The position numbers and the translations under genes are program-made. From the NCBI GenBank assembly GCA_022835595.1, contig BQUP01000003.1:1060629-1124628 (forward strand): a stretch of 64,000 nt of DNA, written 5' to 3'. The notes beneath the pieces were generated by a model, which worked only from the letters and a program-made list of their open reading frames with translations, was not told the DNA's origin and did no database searches. Positions 12,816-27,464 of the stretch are shown piece by piece. Within the stretch, counting starts at the first letter, position 1. Every line of letters starts with the position of its first letter. Origin of the DNA: Cystobasidium ongulense (Eukaryota; Basidiomycota; Cystobasidiomycetes; Cystobasidiales; Cystobasidiaceae).

Positions 12816-13585
12816 TCATCCCGACGAGATCCGCGTACCAGACTGTACGGCTGTTAACGACCAATGACGAAAAACAACATAAGTTACATTGAATGTAAAC
12901 CAGGGGTCATGCCATGGTATGATACTTGATGTGTGACCTGTTGGTGTGGTGTGCCGACTAAATAACATTTCTTGATCTAGCTGCCAGTACAAGCGAAATG
13001 GTCAGTCACTCACCAGGCACCAAGATAGTGAGTCCTGCTTCGCTCATCAGGAAAATCGCAATCGGGGCATCAGTCCCGTACGTATAGACGAAGACGTAAA
13101 TGTGTATTTGACTCGGAATAAACAGCTCGTGGCCCTGTAAGTTTGGTATCGCCCGCGCACTTTGAGCATAGTGCAGAGTCTCGAGAGCTTTGTTTCTGAA
13201 TCCTACATTATACCATTGCGACAGATGCAGCTGGGAAAATACCTGCTTTCTACCAGTAGCGCTGCAGTAATTTCTGACTTTGGTTGACTGTCTACCTCTT
13301 TCGCAGCCTTGGCAATTTTACGTGGGATAGAACCGCTCGCAATAACCACTTCAAACGAAAGTTAGGCGATACTAACCAAAGCCAACACGACATCTTTATT
13401 CAGCAAGGTAGTCCCAAACTAGACAAGCTGCGAATTCAAACCAAGCTGCGGCGCGAAAAAGACAAAGCGGTTAAGGACTATACTCAAAGTAAGCTGAGAA
13501 TTCAAGCTCTGTTGAATCAGTCGAGTTCGTGAACGAGTATGCCCTGCTGTCCTTTTCTCGTCTACAAGTGAAATTGCTACCGTCA
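12816..13585 (-). CDS. Weak spliced gene candidate, function unknown
   Basis: Three stop-free segments join in phase on the minus strand. One has KIAKAAKEVDSQ, the next ALETLHYAQSARAIPNLQ with IHIYVFVYTYG and LMSEAGLTILVPG, and the last WHDPWFTFNVTYVVFRHW, before a TGA at 12816. A first exon from an ATG at about 13585 is possible but needs a poor donor. No family is recognised. The plus strand of the same interval also has a coding-like frame, so only one, or neither, may be real. Confidence 0.22.
13306..13532 (+). CDS. Possible terminal exon of a Lys-rich small protein
   Basis: After an acceptor (tttcgcag, ending 13305) an open frame runs to TGA at 13532 with a strongly charged, helix-prone tail (KLRREKDKAVKDYTQSKLR). 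It could join an upstream exon reading CDRCSWENTC in phase, but no start codon could be fixed. It overlaps the minus-strand candidate at 12816-13585. Amino-acid composition looks coding; function unknown. Confidence 0.28.
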
Positions 13586-14311
13586 TTTAGCTCCAGTTGG
13601 CCAGGCTTGACTTTCTATTGAACTAGGATCCTCACTAGACCTCGCATTTTCTTTTCGTTGTCTTAGACTTCTTCTGCGTATTGTATCTCCTCTATCTCTA
13701 GACAGCATCCATTGTTATGTTTTAGACCCTACCCCACGCCATGCTGCTTCTTTTGAGCACTTTATTCGCGAAGAGATCAGTGCTTGATAAAGTCTTTCTA
13801 ATACTTGCCTCTACCGTATACTGATACAAGATCAGCAGGTCGCTGATATTTGCCATCCCAAAGACAGACTTGCCGGTCATGATGACAAGAGTTTAGACAC
13901 AGGCTAGTGCAAACGATATACTGTATATACTATGTACTGGGTCGTCCCCTATTTTCGGCCAGCCATCGGTATGACCATTCTCTCTAGGAGGAGAAAGTCA
14001 GGAGATTGCAGGCTTATGTATTCACCAGCTTGCGAGTCTCTTATTGTGGAGGAAGTGTTCCTGCTCCTGTCTTCCTTCGTCGAGCTCTGATGCACTCCAA
14101 AGCTAGCGGTACCAGCCAGCACGCCTCGGGCCGCAATTGTGATATCAAGGATTTGACCGTTGCCGAGCCTGTATCATCTCGCATGATAGAGATGAGACGG
14201 GTGAGTAGCTAGATAGCTGATAGTAGCAGTGGATACCTACCCTGCTCCTGACCCAGCTCGTGTCCTGCCTTTCCTCTGACTTTGTCACTTCAACAACTCT
14301 TAGAACCCTAC
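13586..14311. other. Intergenic region, nothing recognised
   Basis: T-rich, with no convincing open frame, repeat or RNA gene. It contains the presumed promoter of the Ser/Pro-rich gene starting at 14312. Confidence 0.4.
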
Positions 14312-15041
14312 ATGACAACCGCCATGCCTTCGAGAAGCTCGATTGCCGACTGCCTCCCGCCGCCATCTGCAAAGCAGTACATCAAGCCAGTGTCGGGCAT
14401 GGAGTTGTGGCCAGTACCATCATCTTCGTTCTCGTCCTCGGCCTCCTCATCCAGCTCAGGCTCTTCGTTCTCTGCCCTCTCATCTCCTTCAACTCCGCCA
14501 TCCGATCACGGCAAGGCAGCAATGGAGATAGACAGAGCGACCAGAGAATATCATGGTGGGCCAGTATTGCAGCTTTACTTTTCATCCAAGTAGCTGATAA
14601 GCATTCATCACGCTCACAGTCGCCGTAGCTGCATGGACTGCAAAAACCTGGCAAGCCGTGCGCTTCGTGATCGAGCAGAGAAGCACGCATCCAGCTTCTA
14701 CCAGCAGCACAAGTCCACGACAGCGCTCAAGATCTCCTCATTATCCATTGCAGAACCCCACATCCTTGAAAGCACTCACTGCAGGTCCCGCATCAGCTTC
14801 ATCCTCGTACAATGTGACACCCTCATCCCCTAGCCACAAGCATGCACGTGACACCTTATCATCAACTCATCTCTCTTTTCCAAAGAAGAGCGTAAAAGAC
14901 TCGAGTACTCCAGCTACTCCAGCAGTGACATCTCCATCTTCGCCCTCATTAGGTCTCGCTCTTCGACCATCATCAGACAACCCATCCATATCAGCCTTAT
15001 CGGCCCTCTTTGCTTCGCACAATTTCAATGATGCAATTTAA
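14312..15041 (+). CDS. Ser/Pro-rich hypothetical protein
   Basis: Two exons (14312-14555 and 14620-15041) join in phase. The encoded protein has about 220 residues. The first half contains PPPSAKQYIKPVSGMELWPVP and a serine run; the junction gives REYHVAVAAWTAKTWQAVRF, a short ordered-looking stretch; the rest is low-complexity Ser/Pro/Thr and ends SALFASHNFNDAI. The coherent junction supports a real gene. It is probably largely disordered. No family is recognised. The start is the ATG at 14312, although a second in-frame ATG lies five codons later. Confidence 0.55.
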
Positions 15042-15549
15042 GAGATGAGACCACTAGGCAAAAAAATACACAAATTAAAAGCTGCTAGTACAAAGCGCCA
15101 TTTCCATCCTTTATACCTTAGATGTTTGCCTTATAGCTTTAGAGGTCTTTCTTTGGAGATGCCTTAAGAGACCGCCTGTATCATACGTCTGATTTTTTTC
15201 TTTGTCTTTAACAGATTAGCTTCTTCAGCCTGATTGTTCTTCTTCCAAATTTGTAGCATAGTCTTGGATTATCCCCCAGCCCAATTGGATCTGTCCTGAA
15301 CCCTGTATTCAGAATATGTAGGATTTCTCTCCAGCCTTTGAATCGCGTGCTCTCGCTGGATGTTCGCTTTGTACTTCTTTCACCACCATTCGTAACCTGC
15401 TCGCGAACGTCAGTGCACAGTTAATGAGTGAGGCACAAGTCCGCATGGATGACTGATGCGTATGATATGATCAGGGCTTGGAGTGATCTGCGAAATTGTG
15501 CGCCAGTTGCTGATTTCGAACACATTCGACGCCAACATCGATATCTCGT
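15042..15549. other. Convergent T-rich intergenic region
   Basis: Between two convergent stop codons. A/T-rich runs near 15055-15220 fit 3' UTR and polyadenylation signals. No gene recognised. Confidence 0.4.
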
Positions 15550-16602
15550 TCATCCCGCCTTCGTTTCTCGCTCGTGCATCCTCTTCTTTTTGCTTTTCCT
15601 CTTGACTCGTGTGATCTCCCTCGATGCCTTGAGTGCGGTAGTCCGCTCTTGTTCAAATTTGGTCGCAGAAGCGGTGTTGTTTCGTAGCAGGGCAGCTCTT
15701 CTCTTTAACATTTTGGCAATTCGATCTGCTATCCTTTGTTTTCCGAGATCTGGATAAGCTTTGACCTTGACTCTGCCTTGATCTTCTACATTTTCACGTA
15801 TCTTGAGTGAGGAGCGGGTTGATTTTGGTGCAGGAGCGTAGAGTATACCAACTGGAGGTAGAGGTGTCCGGACGTGCGAAGGTGCAAGTAGTGGTTTGTG
15901 GAGTAGCTTCCGAGGAGGTTGAGGCCGAGGTGCCTGTGTGCTGTAACTTTAGAACAAGTAGAGACATGCAAATTAAAGCCGGGATACGTACCCAATGCAA
16001 TGGTGTACTTGTCTTGACAATCCACTCGGCATCAACAGCTGCAGATTTGATTTGGCGTCTTCTTTCTTTGACGATAGACTTTGCTTCGTCCTCTACTGCA
16101 CTATAGTCAAGCCGATATCAGCTATTTACCTGTAAATGCAAGGATGTACAGGCTGGCCTACAGTATCCTATTCAGGCTTCTACCATTTAGCAGAACTAGA
16201 TCTGTTGGACTTTGTAATCTGATTCTTGGTAGATCAGCTGCATCTGCGTTTTCTCCTCCGGACGCAGTCTTGGAAGTATTGAATAGACGAAAGTATGAGG
16301 AGGTTGACTCGATAGCTGGCTCCTGTGTCGATTCTTCTGCATGTCCTAAAAACGTGATCGAGTAGGGTAACAGAAGAAGCGTCAGACTGGGCTGTAGCAT
16401 ATGCTCATATAGACAGTAGCATATAGTTTGTCCCACGCATACCCTCTGCTGTGTTTCCAGCCTGACCGTGGGAGCTTCCGCTTGGAAAAGCCAGTCCGAA
16501 TTGATCTTGCAATCGCTGCTCCAGCAGTTGCAGCATTGCAGCCTGTTCTTGCAGCATGGCAGCAGCGACACCAGCATCATCACCAGATCCATCTTCCTCC
16601 AT
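15550..16602 (-). CDS. Hypothetical protein with Gln/Leu helix and very basic C-terminus
   Basis: Four exons join in phase from the ATG at 16602. The N-terminus is acidic then helical (AAMLQEQAAMLQLLEQRLQD, coiled-coil-like). The middle contains AEESTQEPAIES and LPRIRLQSPTDLVLL. The third exon holds AVEDEAKSIVKERRRQIKSA. The last has a Pro-rich linker (APRPQPPRKLLHKPLLAP) and ends in a strongly basic region (RVKRKSKKKRMHERETK), a probable nuclear or nucleolar signal. No family is recognised. It is divergent from the metallothionein with 201 bp between start codons and convergent with the Ser/Pro-rich gene. The donor of exon 2 is the least certain boundary. Confidence 0.55.
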
Positions 16603-16803
16603 GCTGAAAGGTCTTCAATCTGTCAAGCGTATGCGTGTTTTCCTTTGATGGTGAAAGGCGCAAAGGCAAACTCCACCGCTGTCCATATACTCGAAGGGCG
16701 TTCGACCTCATCTCTTCTGCTCTTGCCGACTGCACACTCGATACCCATACTGAACAATCAGCTGCATCTATTACACTACAATCAACCAGAACAGACTCCC
16801 ATC
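16603..16803. promoter_or_regulatory. Divergent promoter of metallothionein and basic hypothetical protein
   Basis: 201 bp between opposing start codons. It contains GCTG cores (for example tcagctgcatc near 16752-16762), which fungal copper-sensing factors often use. This is suggestive only, since the core is short and common. Confidence 0.35.
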
Positions 16804-17406
16804 ATGCCTGGTGCGTCTATAGCTCTGCTCACCTAGCTGCTGGTCCTCGTCGCTGATAACTTGACTCTGCACGTGCCTGCAACAACTACAACATGTCCTC
16901 TCATCGTACATCCACACCTGGCTATGCTCTGACATCTCACAACAGCCTGTGGATGCCCCGATACCAAGCTCGAAGATGGCTCTATTCGTAAATGCGCCTG
17001 CAAACCTGTGAGTTCTGGTCACCAGGCTGCAGTGGGGTGTGGCGCATTCGAAGTCAAGTCTCATCTGACTGTCTTACTGTGCTTCCTACATACTATAGTG
17101 CTCTGAAGGTGACTTGAATGCCTGTTCGTGCAACAAAGAGACTGGATGCTCTTGCATGAACGCGTAAGTAGTTGGTGGAAAGCCGTAATGACCCTATGAA
17201 AGGTATATAAACTGACGTCGTCCTGTGCCTAACACAGCGAGAGCTCCGCTGGCAAATGTGTCTGTGGAGAGAAGTGCACCTGCTCAAACTGTAGCTGTAC
17301 AAAGGCAGAGGAGAACAAGGTGGACCAAGCTCCCAAGAGCTGCTGTGCTTCCAAGGGTGGTGACACCGACAAGAAGCAGGAACGATCTGCTGGTGCCGTT
17401 GTTTAA
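16804..17406 (+). CDS. Metallothionein-like Cys-rich metal-binding protein
   Basis: Four exons (16804-16810, 16946-17007, 17099-17163, 17238-17406) sum to 303 nt and encode 100 residues. There are 17 cysteines, mostly as C-x-C pairs: ACGCP, KCACKPC, ACSC, GCSC, KCVCGEKCTCSNCSC, then SCC. There are no aromatic residues, and Lys, Ser and Gly are abundant. This is the composition of metallothioneins, cytosolic proteins that sequester copper, zinc or cadmium in thiolate clusters. The most typical stretch is in the last exon (residues about 51-65). The first coding exon is only 7 nt (ATG CCT G), so single-frame searches miss the gene. The Cys-poor tail of about 20 residues is unusual. Copper-responsive expression is likely from the family but not shown here. 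Confidence 0.85.
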
Positions 17407-17923
17407 GCTTTGCTGCACGCACTTTCTAAGCCTTTGCATGATAATACCCCGTCGGATAGCCTCACGGTTACCATGTGTCTATGCATTTTGGCCGAACGCA
17501 GACTGGAATAATATAGTCGTTCAGAAAGTTTGCTTTCTAATTTCATTAGTAAAGCCTGCAGCATGATGTGAGTGTCATGCTGATTTCTAGATTTCTAGCA
17601 GCACGACACGTGTACTCTGATTGCATCTTTACGCTACTATGGACTGCTCGTCTAGGCATCGTGTTGACTGACTCACATTTCTGAAGGTAGCGTGCCTAAT
17701 GCCTGTATGATCGTGGCGAGTGGAATCGTTTCGGATGCATGTTCCGCCGGCCTCTAGAAGACCCGGCTGTCGGAGGGCGTGAATATGGCGGAGCACCACC
17801 CAGGACTCCTCTCTGACCTGTACATACTGAAAGTCTGAAACTCCCTACGGTGCATCAGAAGCTCAATAAAGCCTACCTGCTTTGCTGGCTAATAACGACC
17901 TCCCACGTCGATCACGTCGCGAA
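17407..17923. other. Intergenic region between metallothionein and phenol hydroxylase
   Basis: Contains the metallothionein 3' UTR and the phenol hydroxylase promoter. No extra gene or repeat is seen apart from a short tttctag duplication near 17583-17596. Confidence 0.4.
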
Positions 17924-21378
<3,455 letters not shown>

Positions 21379-21645
21379 AATCTTGACAATGGGCACGTGA
21401 TTGATACTTCTGACTTGACGAAGCTTTAAGTGAGAGAAGGAGAGCGAATCTATGTATTAAGATATGTTTCGGGTATTGACAGTCTAGTACAAGTCGAGTT
21501 GTGTTGAAGCCTTTGCAATGATTTACGACGAGCGCCTCAGTCTGTCCTCGATTGCCTTCGAGATATTTGCAATGGTCGACAGAACACCGTCTTGACAATT
21601 ACCAATATTTACTCCGCAGACAGAGTAGTAGCTAGAACAAGCACA

Positions 21646-22857
21646 ATGCCCCCTAAAGCTAGCGATGCACGCCGCCCTAACGCTGGCAGCAAAGGCGGAG
21701 CGAACAATTCATCCACTTTGAACGCAGATGGACAGCCGAAACGTAAGAGAACGAGAGGCAGAGGTGGACGTGGGCGAGGAGGGCGAGGCAAGAAGGACTC
21801 GAGCGACGAATCAAGCTCGTCTGATGATGATTCTAGCGATGATGACGATGATGGTGATGATGCTAAGGAGGTGAGGATATAGCATTCTCTGAAGCATCCT
21901 GCTGCTTTCCGCCAGAGTTGCTGTTGCGCTTCCAGCGGACGAGCAGGCTCTTGGTAGCTCGAGTAACGGTGCAGACACTTTCATGCATGAATAGAGGACT
22001 GACAACTGTATACTCTCCTCTCGTTTCATCAATTCCAGCAGCCTGTAGCATCCACCTCGAAAATTGCCACCACTTCATCCCCAGCAAAGTTGAAAACTGC
22101 AGCTTTGAAGAGCGTAGCGAAGGGAAAAGCAACTGAAGAAGCTTCTACAGACGAAGATAGTGATGATGATGGATCTTTATCGGATTCGTCCTCTTCATTC
22201 TTGACGACTTCGGATGAGGATGACGAGGTGCCGACACCTCGTGCTCGACCGTCACAGACACAGCAAGGCAGCATAGCGGATGAATCTACGTATGCTCAGT
22301 CGCAGTACGATACATTTCAAAGTCAAAATCAGCCTCAAAGTGCAGCTGCAGTATCGAAACGCCCAGAAATGGCTCGACCTAACGATCCACCTTATATTCA
22401 ATTTGGAGCCGATGCAGATGCGACGTCTAATATACGGGCATTTGGCAAACCTATCTTATGGGGCCTCTTACCTGGAGATGTCCCATCTACATCCTCACCA
22501 TCTCTAAACGACGATGAGAACGAGGAACAAGATGAACGAATGAAGGTTATAATAGAGCAAGAAAAAGTAAAAGCAGAGGAAAGATATTCTAAATTCCGAG
22601 AGGATTATGTTTCTAAAATGATTACAAGATTTGGAGCTTCTCTAGATCAGATTAGAGTTAAAGAAGGAGATACTATGAAAGAATCTAGATTGAAAGTGTT
22701 GATTGATTCTATTGCCTTGGGAGCCGATACTTTTACTTCAAAGAATGGAGAGGGTATTTGGAAGGTCAAGAATGGGATGGGAGAGAGAGAGGTTGTTCTT
22801 GAAGGGTTGGAGATGCTTGAATCCAAGCAGACGGAAGATGAAGAGATGGAGGATTGA
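21646..22857 (+). CDS. Rsa3-like ribosome assembly protein with long acidic N-terminus
   Basis: Two exons (21646-21870 and 22039-22857). The N-terminus begins MPPKASDARRPNAGSKGG, then an RGG-like basic stretch (RGRGGRGRGGRGKK) and Ser/Asp runs. The C-terminal region has FREDYVSKMITRFGASLDQI followed by ESRLKVLIDSIALGADTF, which matches the short Rsa3 domain (aromatic, FxxDLDxLR-like, then SLxxLIDAL). Yeast Rsa3 takes part in nucleolar assembly of the 60S ribosomal subunit, and the acidic and RGG segments fit a nucleolar protein. It is longer (about 345 residues) than yeast Rsa3. The domain call rests on pattern resemblance over about 45 residues. The start is the first ATG after an in-frame TTG-only extension. 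Confidence 0.7.
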
Positions 22858-23831
22858 GACCGTACAGTCATCTGAAGCAGTTGTTCGTGAAGTGTGTTTC
22901 ATTCTCTTCGCAAAGCAGCGAGTGCGAGAGCGAGGAGATCTTGATGTGCAGCCCTATTCTCGCTTCTGTTGTTATGGCCGTAAATGCCACGGTAGGATGC
23001 ACGTAGTAGGGAGTACTGCTACAGCTATTTGCGCTTTGATCTAATCCTCCATCCATCACGTGTTTTTCGTGGGCCGGCGACGGGCTGGAGTGTCCGTAAA
23101 GCCGTTTGTGTTGGGAATGAAGTGTTATTATTGACTGGCTGTCGACTGCATGGTTATTGACACGGTAAGCGTCTGCAGACAATCGTATGTAGTTCGTGGA
23201 TGGAAGAGGACTCGCCTTTATAAAGCAGTGTACGGCCCGAGGTCTGCAAGATGGAAGAACAATTTCCCATCCATGGCAGCAGCAGGTCAGCGTGGAGGGA
23301 GAGAGGATGGTTGCAGGCAGATCCAGGTCAATCTAGGAGTGCTATGCTACGCTACTCTCCTCTGCCTCAGTCCATCTGGTCTCCATACGCTTCGACCAGA
23401 TTACTATTCCAGCAGTACGGTATTCGATGGAAAGTGCAGGCAAGCAGGATGCAGGACATGGACAGACAACAGGGAGCATAGGGCACCTCGGCTACTGTTA
23501 TAACGAGCATGATGTGTATATATGCCAGTCCCAGCACCATCCACTGCCAGGCCATCCGTGCAGCCACCACTCTATCGTCCACGCCAACTCGAGGGTCATC
23601 GACGAGATTGAGCAAGATAAGGAAGGAAGATAGACAGAGAGAAGAGAAGAGCGAGCAGGAGAGACAGCTATACTTGTCGAGATAGAGTGACAGCGACACG
23701 CCATCCACTTCAACGCCTCCGACTGCGCGCGTGAACAGCACATCTCCTCGACGAGCAGCAATCCCAGTCACGACAGGACCCATTCACGCATAGCTCTACC
23801 CAGCAGCAACTCCAGCGTGTACTCAGCCGCC
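22858..23831. other. Intergenic region, no supported gene
   Basis: About 970 bp upstream of the alternative NADH dehydrogenase. Short open frames overlap on both strands without recognisable content. Probably a promoter and long 5' UTR. Confidence 0.4.
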
Positions 23832-26800
23832 ATGGTCGCACGAGCAGCCTTCTCGGCGTCAATGAGAGGTGCGCTTTCCCTTGTGCTTGTCGCTGCCGTC
23901 GTTGACCTTCTCTGACGTCCAACTTTTCATCAATGATCTTCCATTTCCATCCGTCCATCTGGCTGTCAATCGCTATCCCCCGTCACGACTATCGCACTGC
24001 ACTCACCCATGCTCAACCACACACCTCTCCACACCCCAATCCGCCCTCAAACTCCCCTCACTTCCCTCACCTCGCTCGTGAAAATGACCTTGCTCGTCAT
24101 CTAAAAAAACCTCCCTCCGACCCTCTTCCGTCGGTTATCCGGACACATCTGACTACAACCATGCATCAACAACAACAGCACAAGCAAGTCTAGTAAACTG
24201 CAGCAACGCATCAAGCAGCGCACTCCTCCGATCTACCCTCCTCAGCCGACCGGCGACTTTGTCATCTGCAATCCTAAGATCCGCCCAACAAGCGAGATTC
24301 GTGTCTTCCTCTGGCCCAAATCAGCCACTCACAAGTCAAGGCACGCCGAGGTCTTCCAACCCTGCTGATCCTATCAAGAGCACTACCCTCGGATCCAAGA
24401 CTCCCCTTGCCTCGTCCACCGGCGCGACCGTCACTCCTCACCCAATTAGCCCAACTCTACACGCGACAGCATCGCCAGCTACAAGCTCCCCTGTGCTGAC
24501 AGCTACCGGTCTAGGCAGCTCGTCAGGTGGAGCAGGTGGCTCAGGAGGTTCCGGCTCAGGCTTCAATGCCAATCAAGACTCGGCTTCCGACGCTCAGAGA
24601 CCTATCATTATCAAGGTCAAACGTGGAAGATTCAGAACTTGGGTCGTAAGATTCGCGAGAACTGTCTTGATTTCCGTCCTTGCGGGTGCGGGATACATTG
24701 TCTATCGTGAGTTCTAGCACGACTGCATTCCGTATCTTCCAGTCTTTCGTAGCGGAGGAGGGGAAGATAGTATGCCCTTCACATCGAGAAGGGCGTTTAG
24801 CTTACTCCCGGACATTTGTGTACCACTTCTATGCCTCACAGGATCGTACGTCAACAGACATCCTCCCAAACAACTCCCTTTCGATCCTTCAAAGAAGAAT
24901 TTGGTTATTCTCGGAAACGGTTGGGCCTCTACTTCTCTCCTCAAGAGTTTAGATACCGAAGGGTACAATGTGGTGAGTATCCTTCCTGCTCCTTTCTATC
25001 ATCAACGATGCAGCGTATTTATTACATTCACTAACAACACTGTATCATCCTACTTACTCGTACCTCGTACAGACCGTCGTCTCGCCACGAAACTACTTCC
25101 TTTTCACACCCCTCCTCCCCTCCGTCACAGTCGGAACACTAGATTCACGATCCATCATCGAGCCAACACGTTTCATTACACGACACAAGGCAAGAAGTGT
25201 TGAGTTTTACGAAGGAGAAGCATCAGATATCGATGTCAAAAACAAGACCATAACAATTAAAGATAATTCAGATATAGTAGGAGCTATGAATGAAACAACT
25301 TTACCATTCGATTATCTAGTAGTTAATGTTGGAGCTGAAAATCAAACGTTTGGTATTAAAGGAGTTAACGAAAATGCTTGTTTCTTGAAGGAGATCAATG
25401 ATGCTGAAAAAATTAGAACTAGATTGATGGATTGCATTGAAACTGCTACTTTCAAAGGTCAATCTAAAGAGGAAATTAATAGACTGTTACATATGGTAGT
25501 TGTTGGTGGTGGTCCTACTGGTGTTGAGTGAGTACATTATCCATTTCATCCTCACTTTCTCTTTTACATCGCTGGGATGGAACACCATGCTCACATTCTT
25601 TGCTTTAATCTTTATCTCGCTGGATAGATACGCTGCTGAGGTGAGTTGCGCGTCCCCACACCATCAATGATTGTCTAACACCTTTTGACGTGCTTTCTAT
25701 CTGCGCATCACCACAGCTCCACGACTTCCTAACCGACGACCTCGCTCAATGGTACCCTGAAATCGCACCTTACGTCAAGATCACACTCGTCGAAGCTCTG
25801 CCAAACGTACTTCCTATGTTTTCCAAGCAATTGATGTGAGTGGCTTTCGACTGTATCAATGTTGAACAGCTGTCTCAATACAAGACACAAATGCTGACCT
25901 GTAATCTTCATAAACTATCACTTTGGTCCTCTTATCGCAGTGACTACACCTCTAACCTATTCAAGGAGAACAAAATCGATGTCCTAACAAAGACTATGGT
26001 CAAGGAAGTCAAAGAAAAGACAATCGTCGCTCAAGATGAACACAAGAACCTCATCGAGTACGTGCTTTCCCTTTCTTCCCTGTGTCCTCAGGCCAAACTG
26101 AATGATGTTCCTCTTTCTCTGCATTTTCGTTCTACAGCATCCCATACGGTCTTCTCGTCTGGGCTACTGGCAATACCGCGCGTCCTCTTGTCAAATCCAT
26201 GATGTCTCAAATTGGTGATAAGGTACAAAACCAGCGCAGAGGTCTCGTTGTCGACGATACATTGAAGGTTACTGGCGCCGAGGATGTCTGGGCTTGTGGC
26301 GATTGCACAGCTACGTGAGTTGGCATTTTTTTAACTAGCTGTCAAGCTCGACATACACTATTACAAAGATGCATGCTTACGCGTTCTTCATTGTTGAATC
26401 AGCAACTACGCTCCTACTGCTCAAGTAGCTTCGCAACAGGGCAAATACTTAGCTCGTGTCTTCAACCAGCTTGCTAAGAAGGAAGAACTTGAATTGGCTT
26501 TGGAAGAGGCGCGTCATGCTTCGAGCTCGCAACCTATTGACATGGAGTGAGTTATGACCTTTCTTCTACACAAAAGTAAGACTTCATTCGCTGAGCATGA
26601 CCATTCTTCTCACGATGTAGTTCCCTCATCAAGCAATACAACCGAGCATCAAATCTCCGACCTTTCTCTTACTCCCATCAAGGCTCTTTAGCTTATATCG
26701 GATCAGATAAAGCTATCGCAGATGTTCCTTTCTTCAACGGAAATATTGCTTCCGGAGGTGCTGCGACTTTCTTATTCTGGAGATCAGCTTATATTTCAAC

Positions 26801-26975
26801 GCTGTTCTCGATGAGAAATAGAAGTCTTGTCGTCCTAGATTGGTTAAAGGTCAAGGTCTTTGGACGGTACGTTCCTTTTCAATGAGCGGCGTGATTAATT
26901 GCTTGTTTATGAGAGAGCGGAATGCTGACTCTTCATCTCGTTCCTATCGTACACAGTGACGTCTCGAGAGAGTAG
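23832..26975 (+). CDS. Type II (alternative) NADH dehydrogenase, mitochondrial
   Basis: Single-subunit rotenone-insensitive NADH:ubiquinone oxidoreductase that feeds electrons to ubiquinone without proton pumping. The start at 23832 gives MVARAAFSASMR, spliced over a long first intron (about 325 nt) to an Arg/Ser/Leu-rich targeting stretch (LLRSTLLSRPATLSSAILR). A Ser/Gly linker (GGAGGSGGSGSG) and one membrane segment (TVLISVLAGAGYIVYR) follow. The FAD Rossmann motif is NLVILGNGWAST (about residue 204) with NYFLFTPLLPSVTVGT after it. The NADH motif is VVVGGGPTGVEYAAEL (about 371). ATGNTARPL and EDVWACGDCTA complete the family pattern, and the C-terminus has YIGSDKAIAD and FLFWRSAYIS. No EF-hand is seen. 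The presequence plus membrane segment favours the inner membrane; whether it faces the matrix or the intermembrane space is open. About 660 residues. Confidence 0.93.
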
Positions 26976-27464
26976 AGGCTGAAAGACTCGACAATGACGA
27001 TTCCATTCCGCTTGGCCACTATCAAGTGATGAGTGATACCCGTATTCTGCACGTTTCTTTACGAGTGTGTAGAATACCCCAAACACCCAAAAACCTAGAC
27101 TTAACATAGCACTTAGACTCAGATTTCAATCGATCTTGCCTTTTTCTTCATATAGACCTTAATATCGTTTCGCAAGCCCTCGTGATTATACGTGTCCGTA
27201 ATTGCATAAGACTAATGAGACGCATCTATGACTAAGCTGCCTGTCCCAATTGGTGCTAAGTCCGATGTACATTTACAACAGTACTTGAAGCATTGAACTG
27301 CCTAGCGTGGAAAATGACAAACTCTGAAGTCTACGTGTGGATACTGAGCATACTTTCCGAGCTCGTAAGCATTCTCAAGTCATCCAAGCCTATAAATGTG
27401 TTAACGCGATGAAAGCCCGGGCCAAACTTACGGCCATCTACTAGCAATATGGCGGCATCAAAGC
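26976..27464. other. Convergent intergenic region
   Basis: 3' flanks of the NADH dehydrogenase and the MYND-finger gene. The open frame at 27331-27522 is out of frame with the MYND protein and is not supported. Confidence 0.4.

Noticed and set aside
14260-14628. 122-residue plus-strand frame over the Ser/Pro-rich gene
   Set aside because: It overlaps the first exon of that gene in another frame and does not splice to anything coherent.
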